Source: Coenobita brevimanus (taxonomy: Eukaryota > Arthropoda > Malacostraca > Decapoda > Coenobitidae). Taken from it: a DNA stretch of 64,000 nt. This document shows, in pieces, positions 54,101-64,000 of this stretch. The stretch lies in contig CM064655.1 of NCBI GenBank assembly GCA_032717465.1, positions 18,823,835 to 18,887,834 of the forward strand, read 5' to 3'. The notes beneath the pieces were generated by a model. It saw only the letters and a program-made list of their open reading frames with translations. It searched no databases and was not told where the DNA came from. How positions within the stretch are numbered: the stretch's first letter is position 1; the number at the start of each line of letters is the position of its first letter. Position numbers and translations under genes: made by a program.

Positions 54101-54447
54101 GAGGTGTGAAAGTGAAGACTTTGTTTCCCAACTTTGCAAGTCTTCACAAGTCCTTTGGTAGTCCACGAAGGCTCAACATGTGTCTCAGGAGAAAGCTGAA
54201 TGTAAGTACTATATGCCGTAAAAATTTTAATGCTCTAGGGTTAATCTCTGATTTTTGGCAAATATTTTCCCACAGGCACTCAGACCCCACTACAACCCCG
54301 CCACAGCGGGGGGATCGGCCGTACACAGCCGCGTTTTAGGGGTTAATAGACTACCAAAAATGTAAAGATTTATTGGCTAGAGTATACATGAATGTTTGTA
54401 GTTTTTTTTCGGTAACAGCTGTTTTGGTATTTTAACCAACATCAAAC

Positions 54448-55329
54448 ATGGCCGAAAATGTAAACAATGAGGGACTCGAATTTCAAGGATTTGATACAAA
54501 CACCAATGTCATGGACCTGGTTAAAACATTAATCACGAGGATTAGTGAACTTGAAAAGAAAGTAGAGAATCTAGTGATAAATGATGTGTCTGAAAATACG
54601 GAGACTACCTTACAGAGTCTGATCCAGTCCAATGAAACAGCGAATGAAGAGATTAGAAATTTGAAGCGTGAAAATGTTGAATTGAGGAGGAAACTAGAAG
54701 AGAGTACTAATAAAATGGAGAAGGTGAGTAGTGTAGTAGAAGAACATAAGGCAAAGTGGGCACACATAGAAGAAGAACAGAAAGAAGTGGTCAGCTTAAG
54801 AGAGGTCATCCAGGAAGAAAGGGAAATGAACAAGAAAAAATGGAAGAAAATGTAGTGAAAATACTGAAGAAAAAAGAGAAAATGGTGAGAGAAACTAGAA
54901 AGGAACAGATGTGTGGTAATATTTGGAAACAGGGAAGAGGAAGAAAAGGTTAGGTTCGTGAGACTTGAGAGAGACACGAACCTGGTGAGAGGAATATTAG
55001 GCAAGATTGACCCCGAAGAAGACAAGTGGGTAAAAGAAATTGAGGAAGTAAGGAGGATAGGGCCTTATAAGAAAGGGGAAACAAGACCAATGAGAGTCAA
55101 GTTTACATTAGAAAGTGTAATAAATGAGATACTTAAAGTGACCTGGAAATTAAGCAAAGAGGCGGGGATGGAAAATATTATAATAAGAAAAGATCTGAAT
55201 GAAGAAGAAAGAGAAGTTTTAAAATCATTAAAGGAAGAAGTAAAGGAAAAAAATGATAAGAGGACAGAGGAAGAATGTAATACTTTTTTTTGGAGAGTAA
55301 TGGATATGAAAGTAAGGAAGTGGTATTAA
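54448..55329 (+). pseudogene. CR1-like LINE 2 ORF1
   Basis: Starts at ATG 54448 (AENVNNEGLEFQGFDTNTN). A coiled coil follows (LITRISELEKKVENLVINDV, RNLKRENVELRRKLEESTNK). After a stop at 54853 the coding runs in another frame (MEENVVKILKKKEKMVRETR) and returns to the first frame at about 54913 with VVIFGNREEEEKVRFVRLER, the RRM-like part (RRIGPYKKGETRPMRVKF, ENIIIRKDLNEEEREVLKSL). Thus two compensating small indels, the first in an A-rich run at 54835-54850. Confidence 0.8.
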
Positions 55330-55441
55330 AGGAAATAGAAGTGAAGGAAACTAAGGGGGATGGCTGTGAAAGATCAGAAGTTGAGGAAGTGGTACGGACA
55401 GAGAGTAGGAGAGAAGAGGGTATTAAAACGTCAAAAATAAT

Positions 55442-56623
55442 TTGAAGGTGATATATACTAATGTTGATGGTTTCATATTGACAAGGATCGAAATTAACGA
55501 TTTCTTGAGAGAACATAAACCTGATGTCATGTGCTTTGTAGAGACCAAATTAAGAGAAGATATTGATGTTCATTTGGGAGATGGTAAATACAAACTGTGG
55601 AGAAAAGACAGAAAAGAAAAAAAGGGAGGAGGAGTGATGACAGCAGTGAAGAACAACATAAATGTAGATACTGTGGAAATGGGAGAAGGCAGGGCTGAAG
55701 TGATATATATGAAATTAGAAACTGGAGAGAATGTTAAGCGAGATATGGCGGTAGTGTATTTTCCCCCAAAGACGAGAGCATGGAAGGATGACGAATACCA
55801 TGAGATGTTGTCAGATATGGCTAGCTATTTGCAAAAAATAATTGAGAAAAGCAATAATATAATTTTGGTGGGTGACTTTAACTGTAAAGAGGTGAACTGG
55901 GAGGAATGATACTTGGGAGGCGGCGAGGATTCGTGGGGCACTATGTTATTAAATATAATAATGAATAATGTGATGACGCAACGGGTCAAAGAAGAGACAC
56001 GGTTTCGAGGTGAGGACACACCAGCAAGGTTAGATTTACTCTTTACCAAAGAACCCAATGTAATAGAATCATTGGAATATCTCTGTCCTTTGGGAAAAAG
56101 TGATCATGTGGTTATTGAGTTCCAGATGTTAATAGGGAACGTCGGGCCAAGAGACAAGCTTCATAGACAGGGAAGATACAACTTTGGGAAAGCAAATTTT
56201 ACAGGATTGAGAAACTTTTTTGAAAATGCGGATTGGAGAAAATTCAGAGAAACGAGAGATACAGAGGAAGTGGGATATCTTTCTAGACCTCTATAATTTG
56301 GGAGTGAAAAAATTTGTACCAAGAGTAAGAGGGAAAGAAAACATGAAAAAGGAGTGGTTTAATAGAAGGTGTATGATAGCAAAAAAAGAGAGAGATAAGG
56401 CGTGGAACAATTGGAGAAAGAGAGGTAACAACAGAACAAAGGAAGAATATAAAAGAACAAGAAATGAATACACAAGAATACGTAGAGAAGAAGAAAGGAA
56501 TTCTGAAAAAGGTATAATAGACAAATGCAAGGATGAACCCAAACTGTTTTATAGATTTGTTAATGGCAAACTGAAACAAAAGGAAGGAATCACCAAACTG
56601 AAAGTAGAAGGAGAGGTCTTTAA
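55442..56623 (+). pseudogene. CR1-like LINE 2 ORF2, endonuclease and linker up to the MITE
   Basis: No ATG precedes the first motif in frame; the frame opens after a TAA at 55424. APE motifs: VIYTNVDGFILTR, MCFVETKLREDI, IILVGDFNCKEVNW and LGKSDHVVIEF (SDH intact). A TGA at 55907 replaces a probable Trp codon (NWEE then stop then YLGGG). A frameshift lies at about 56230-56290. The linker continues (KEWFNRRCMIAKKERDKAWN, EPKLFYRFVNGKL) to VEGEVF, where the TTAA MITE begins. Confidence 0.85.
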
Positions 56624-58593
56624 CCCCTTAACCGCGGGGCGTCACTTTCGTGACGCTTGGGAGCAAGGGATCATACCGCGGGGCGTCGCTTTTGTGATTC
56701 TGTGTTATTTTGAATTCACCCGGGCTTTCAAGTGGGGGCTTGTATCATCTATCAGTACTGACAATGTCCAACACTAGTCAGCACTCCTAATCTCATCTGT
56801 ACTCCCATCCATTGTTGACAATTTAGCCATTTCTCCCCGTTCTTGACTCCCCTCCCTACCCCCACTCCATTACCCTATCCTCTCGCCTGCCCGGCCATGC
56901 TACGCTAAGTAAATCTTCCCTGGAATTTTTCACTGATTTCATCCATTGATATAAGCCCTATGTCGTATTCTTATACCAAATAATATATACAAGAAAGAAA
57001 TCAGGTAAGTGAGAGTGCCATACACCTGGAATTGGCTAATTATCACCTGACAACACCTCACGTGCACTCGTTCGCTAATTTTCGCTGTTTTTTTCCCCTT
57101 GAAATATGCCGTATAATCTATTTTCGTAATAAATATACATGTAAGGAGAGAAGGGAGAACCCTAAGTGATATTTACATTCACCTGGAACTACCTAATTTA
57201 TAATGTATTGTCTAGATTTCCTGCCAATCATATCAGTGCTACACAAAGCTGTTTCAAGATTTAACATTGGTAGCTCTGATTATATATCTCCTAAGTAGGC
57301 CTCTAATCTATTTTCGTAATAAATATACATGTAAGAAGGGAAGGGAGAAGCCTAAATGATATTTACATTCACCTGGAACTACCAAATTTATAATGTATTG
57401 TCTAGATTTCCTGCCAATCATATCAGTGCTAGGCTTAGCTGTTTCAAGAGCTACGTTGGTAGTGCTGAATAACCCTCAAGTAGGCCTCTCAACCCGGGCC
57501 GGCCCTCCTAGCAGTTCTCTCTCAGATTCCGAAGAGGAGGTACGGCTCATCCTCTTGCTGACTTCAGGGCCTTTTTTCACCCCCATGCAAGGGCCCTGTG
57601 ACCTTTACCCCCTACTAAACCTCATGTGGAAAGAGGTAAAGGGCTGACAATTGATAAAAGAGTGACTACGATCTTTCTATTGAGTAAAACAGTGCAAGTG
57701 GAATTGTAAATAATGTGTAAATAATGTGTAAACAGCAAGTGAAAGTAATGAATGTAAATATACGTGAACAATGGAAAATAGTTTTATAAGTTATTTCAAG
57801 TGACAGTGCACAACACAGTGTAAATAAAATAGAAATGTAAATAACGTAAATAAAATAGAGAACGTAAATAGAAATGTAAATGAGTAGTATTATAAGAATA
57901 CGAGTATATACCCTAGGAGTAATGAAAGTGAAAGTTTCACTCTAGCATGTCTGAATGCTGTGAGTTATGAGAGTGAAGATGAAAGTGACATTCACTCTCA
58001 GTGCCAGTATACAGGACGAGAAAGTGAATGCTACGTATTTTACTGAAAGAAATTGAATCCCTACAGTGACAATAAACTAATACTACTGAAGGAAACTTAT
58101 GGATAAAGACTGTAGATATATATAAGCGTTATATAGTAATAGAAATATAAAGTGTGAGGGGTTTTATGAATAATAAATGACAGACTACCATGAGCGAACT
58201 AGTGCCAGTGCGACGATCAGACGCGCTCGTAATTTCCATTGCTTTCACAGTGTTTTTTTTTTTTGAGTATGGATCCCAAACTACTTGAAAATTGTAGAAT
58301 AGTGTTTATAGTGTTTGTATCTGGCTGTGGTAATCATATTACGGGTTGTCGGGAAGTGTAAAGTGGAGACTTCGTTACCCTACTTCAGAGGTCTCCACAA
58401 GTCCTACGGTAACCGACGAAGGCTCAACAATCATTCCAGGAGAAAGCTGAAGGTATGTGCCATAAGCATATGTAATTTTATTATTCTAGGACTAATAACT
58501 GATTTTTGGCAAATATTTTTTGAGAGTCTGTCGGAGCCCAAATAACCCCGCGGCACACGCAAGTCATTGGTAAACAAGCCCGCGGTGTAGGGG
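56624..58593 (+). mobile_element. TTAA-flanked piggyBac-like MITE (1970 bp) inside LINE ORF2
   Basis: TTAA lies at 56620-56623 and 58594-58597. The ends are CCCCTTAACCGCGGG and, read inward from 58593, CCCCTACACCGCGGG. Removal rejoins GAGGTCTTTAAGGATGCGG in one reading frame. The left subterminal motif ACCGCGGGGCGTCRCTTTYGTGA occurs twice (about 56630 and 56675). The right 250 bases match the 3' end of the piggyBac-like element at 50583-54342. There is no transposase; an 84-codon frame at 57393 is not assignable. It is the same family as the element at 1-1664. Confidence 0.93.
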
Positions 58594-60174
58594 TTAAGGA
58601 TGCGGCAATGCAAGCAGAAATAATGAACAAACGTTTCCAGTCAGTTTTCACTAAAGAAAAGGAGCTTGTGGAAGGGGAGGGAGTGATTAGAAATGTTCCG
58701 GTGATAAAAGATATAAAAGTGGAGGTACAGGAAGTGTATAAATTACTGGAAACTCAAGATGTAAGGAAAGCCCCTGGACCTGATGGAATTTCTAATTGGG
58801 TACTGAAGGAATGCAGAGAACAACTGGCGGATAAAATTCACAGTTTAATCATATGCTCACTGGAAGAGGGGAAAGTGCCAAAAGAATGGAAGAGGGCAAA
58901 TGTGGTACCAATTTACAAGTGAGGAAACAGGGAAGAACCCCTGAATTATAGACCAGTGTCTCTTACCAGCATGGTCGCAAGATTGTGTGAGAGAATCCTG
59001 AAAGACAGATGGATAAAATATCTGGAAGAGATGAATATTTTGGCTGAATGTCAGTTTGGATTCAGAAGTGGAAGGTCATGTGTTTCTAACTTGCTGAACT
59101 TTTACTCAAGAGCGATTGACGTGGTACAGGAGAGAGATGGTTGGGTGGATTGTGTGTACTTAGACAGAGAAGGCCTTTGACAAGGTACCTCATAAGAGAC
59201 TAATGTGGAAACTAGAATATATAGGAGGACTGAAGGGGAAACTTCTGGAATGGATGAGAGACTTTTTGAGAGACAGACAAATGAGGACAGTAATAAAGGA
59301 TATGATGTCTGGATGGAGGGAAATAACAAGTGGAGTCCCTCAAGGCTTGGTGTTGGCGCCAGTAATGTTCCTGATTTACGTAAATGATATGGTAGATGGA
59401 GTGAACAGTTATGCAAGTCTGTTTGCTTATGATGTAAAGATCTTGAGGAAGGTAGAGGTTGAGGAGGATTGTAAAATACTGCAGGAGGATTTGGATAGGA
59501 TACACGATTGGAGCCGGATGTGGGAAATGAAATTTAATGTAAAGAAATGTAAAATATTGGAAATGGGTAAAAGTACCAGGAGGCCATAACTGAATTATTT
59601 GTTGGGTAATGAATTAATCACAAAAAGGAGAAAAGAGAAAGATTTGGGAGTGCTGGTCCAAGATAGTTTGTCATCAGAAAAGCACATTAACAAGATAGTT
59701 GGAGAGACTTATAAACTCTTGACTAACATAAGAGTAGCATTTCATTATATGGGTGAGGAGATGATGAAAAAATTGATAGTGGCCATGATCCGCCCCAGGT
59801 TAGAATATGCAGCGGTAGTGTGGTCCCCACACAAAAAGAAAGATATAAACAAGATTGAGAGAATACAAAGAACAGCAACCAAGATGGTCCCCAGTCTGAC
59901 AGACCTGTCATACAGAGAGAGGCTGGAAAAACTGGATTTGCCTTCCTTAGAGGAAAGGAGAAAGAGGGGAGACATGATTGCAGTGTTCAGGACCATGGTG
60001 GGAGTAGATAAAATTGACAAAGAAGATCTGTTTGTATGGGATAAGAGACTAACAAGAGGACACGGAATGAAATTTAAAAAGTCAAGCTGCTTGAAGGATA
60101 TCAAGAAATATAGCTTTCCTTACAGAAGTATAGACTTATGGAATAGCCTGGACAAAGAGATCATCCAGTCTTAA
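58594..60174 (+). pseudogene. CR1-like LINE 2 ORF2, reverse transcriptase after the MITE
   Basis: The frame resumes in phase across the TTAA: MNKRFQSVFTKEKELVEGEG, then KAPGPDGISNWVLKECRE, EPLNYRPVSLTSMVARLCER, QFGFRSGRSCVSN. A TGA lies at 58920 and a frameshift at about 59170, inside box A (CVYLDREKAFDKVPH when both frames are read). Box B is TSGVPQGLVLAPVMF. Box C reads SLFAYDVKIL: the first catalytic Asp is Tyr. A TAA lies at 59587. The C-terminus (LEYAAVVWSPHKKKDINKIE, LPSLEERRKRGDMIAVFR) runs to 60174. It is inactive. Confidence 0.87.
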
Positions 60175-60436
60175 AACTTAAACGAGTTTAAAGCTAAATT
60201 TGACTTACTGAGAAACAGCGACAGAAACCCACGAGCATAGTACATTCTGTGTATATCACAATTAGGTATATTAGGTAAATACTTAAATATTTGGAACGAA
60301 TTAAACAAAGAGGTGGTGCATGAGAAAAACATTCATGTGCATACAGGTAGACTTGATAAATGTGGATATGGAGACAAGACAACACGAGCATTGCTCAATT
60401 CCTGTATACTACAAATATGTAAATACAAATAGGTAA

Positions 60437-60438
<2 letters not shown>

Positions 60439-60479
<41 letters not shown>

Positions 60480-60508
60480 AGAGAGAGGGAGAGAGTGGTA
60501 AAGATGAT

Positions 60509-60573
<65 letters not shown>

Positions 60574-60613
60574 AGAGAGAGAGAGAGAGAGATAAAGGGA
60601 ATCTGCACACACA

Positions 60614-60676
<63 letters not shown>
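60439..60676. repeat. Compound (AC)n(GA)n microsatellite
   Basis: AC 60439-60476, GA to about 60495, a spacer, AC 60512-60570, GA 60573-60591, a spacer ATAAAGGGAATCTGC, AC 60606-60647, GA 60649-60676. The arrangement and spacer mirror 44331-44545. Confidence 0.95.
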
Positions 60677-60680
<4 letters not shown>

Positions 60681-60696
60681 AAATGGCAGAAAATGT

Positions 60697-60753
60697 GTTG
60701 GCCACCCCAAACGGGATTGAGGCATCTGGCAATAGATAGAGATAGATAGATAG
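60697..60753 (+). mobile_element. 3'-terminal RTE fragment (plus strand)
   Basis: GGCCACCCCAAACGGGATTG, AGGCATCTGGCAATAGATAG and further GATA units equal the reverse complement of the RTE tails at 34353-34410. It is the only RTE piece on the plus strand and an extremely short 5'-truncated copy. Confidence 0.85.
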
Positions 60754-61351
60754 AAAATGTGTCCCTTGCGCGAATGAGGAGATAAGGCGTGACAGCCGTC
60801 CCTCATATCTTTCTCATTGTCCATTCCCTCCCTCCACTCTTGGAGAAAGAGAGATAGAGAATAAAATAGAGGAATGGCACAGCGTCCCTTCCTCCCTTGG
60901 AATGAATGAATGACGTCCCTCTTGTCTTTCATTCTCCATTCCCTCCATCCTCTAGCCCCATCACCTAGGCCGAAGCCCTTAAAGTCGAACTCAGGCTTCA
61001 GCACCTCCACTTCCTCTCTGTCCACTTCTCCTCCTTCATCCACCCCTGCTGGCACATCCAAGTCTTGCAGAATAGCAGCCACATTCTGTCTCTCCTGAAA
61101 ATATCATGTGATCTGTATGATCCGGGCTTGTCTCTGCTCCTGTATGTTTCAGTTGTAGACGGCCATCACTTGAGACTTCAGATCACTCAAGGTCGATAGG
61201 ATGTTGGTAGCCTCAGGCATGTGTCGTCGGCTGCCGGCTGGGAGCATCGAAATGTAGGGAAATTCGTGAAGTGTGAGACAACTTGGAAACTTTTTTCTTG
61301 CCTGAAAAAGAGGCGTCGAAGTAAAATGTGTTGAAATACGAGGAACCACTG
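60754..61351. mobile_element. Remnant with a Tigger-like end
   Basis: 61333-61351 read in reverse is CAGTGGTTCCTCGTATTTC, matching the end at 44123. The stretch to its left contains a minus-strand frame with acidic content (VDEGGEVDREEVEVLKPEFD) that I cannot assign. No second end was found. Confidence 0.4.

Positions 61352-64000
<2,649 letters not shown>

Larger units (their letters stand above)
50583..54342 (+). mobile_element. piggyBac-like transposon with intact gene and ends
   Basis: TTAA lies at 50579-50582 and 54343-54346. A perfect 14-bp inverted repeat CCCCTAAAACGCGG is at 50583-50596 and, reversed, at 54329-54342. Inside the left end a motif of the form CGGATCGTCGCRTTTGYGA occurs twice (about 50594-50612 and 50637-50655). 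It is 3760 bp. The 3' region (54100-54290) matches the 3' region of the TTAA MITE at 56624-58593 (GGCTCAACA, AGGAGAAAGCTGAA, CTGATTTTTGGCAAATATTT). It sits just upstream of CR1-like LINE 2. Confidence 0.94.
54347..60240 (+). mobile_element. CR1-like LINE, copy 2, interrupted by a TTAA MITE
   Basis: Same organisation as CR1-like LINE 1: ORF1 (54448-55329), ORF2 (55442-60174 minus the MITE), and a tail with AATTAGGTATATTAGGTAAATA (60262-60285, repeated at 60430). Its 5' UTR may include 50467-50578, upstream of the piggyBac-like element, which would then be an insertion into that UTR. At 56620-58597 a TTAA MITE cuts ORF2. Numerous stops and frameshifts show it is dead. Confidence 0.85.

Noticed and set aside
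4870..60760. CRISPR array or regularly spaced prokaryotic repeats
   Set aside because: All tandem arrays have units of 118 bp or more without unique spacers, in clearly eukaryotic repeat-rich DNA.
60333..61082. 249-codon minus-strand frame
   Set aside because: It crosses the compound AC/GA microsatellite and reads as Cys-Val and Ser-Leu repeats; the ends do not resemble any protein.

Overview
Organism and overall character. The window is animal nuclear DNA with no recognisable bacterial, organellar or complete host gene. It has long AC/TG, GA and TA microsatellites, RTE-type and CR1-type LINEs, TTAA-flanked piggyBac-like elements, Tigger/pogo-like elements, a Tc1-like element and Ty3/gypsy-like LTR elements. 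This mix fits a large repeat-rich arthropod genome. A decapod crustacean is my best guess, but that rests on the repeat profile and not on any marker gene. The only hint of host coding sequence is a possible 36-base exon at 2135-2170.

Layout. 1-1664 is a piggyBac-like non-autonomous element cut by the window edge. 2343-3282 is a TA-flanked MITE. 4924-16048 is one 5'-truncated RTE LINE on the minus strand. It sits inside a 161-bp tandem repeat and is split by a TTAA MITE, by a second type of LINE, and by a complete gypsy-like element (8401-14972) that itself carries a TTAA MITE. 16347-33138 is a second RTE copy, split by a Tc1-like transposon, by a TTAA element of 11.9 kb (18662-30570), by an unidentified insertion, and by a MITE with AT target duplication. 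Inside the 11.9-kb TTAA element a 169-bp satellite array is split by a Tigger-like transposon (20911-29329), whose transposase gene is split in turn by a second gypsy-like copy (22808-28641). 33188-37908 holds an RTE copy interrupted by a nearly full-length RTE copy. 38076-39480 holds two tandem-repeat arrays. 39728-41560 is another RTE fragment. 42057-46467 is tandem repeats, microsatellites and Tigger-like non-autonomous elements. 46470-60240 is two CR1-like LINEs in tandem on the plus strand. A piggyBac-like element with an uninterrupted 784-codon transposase lies between them, and a 2-kb TTAA MITE lies inside the second. 60439-64000 is compound microsatellite, remnants, and a decayed Tigger transposase running off the end.

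How the parts relate. Most insertion boundaries are fixed by three independent signs: terminal inverted repeats or LTR ends, target-site duplications, and the match of the joined flanks to an undisturbed copy elsewhere in the window. This gives a relative order of insertion. The two gypsy-like copies share one architecture: gag, a protease-like region, then an integrase-type zinc finger, with no reverse transcriptase, RNase H or integrase core. They look like a non-autonomous family moved by another element's enzymes. Two transposase genes are uninterrupted and keep catalytic acids (Tc1-like at 16812-17867, piggyBac-like at 51001-53355). A third (Tigger-like) would be open but for the LTR insertion. 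All RTE, CR1 and second-type LINE copies are visibly damaged.
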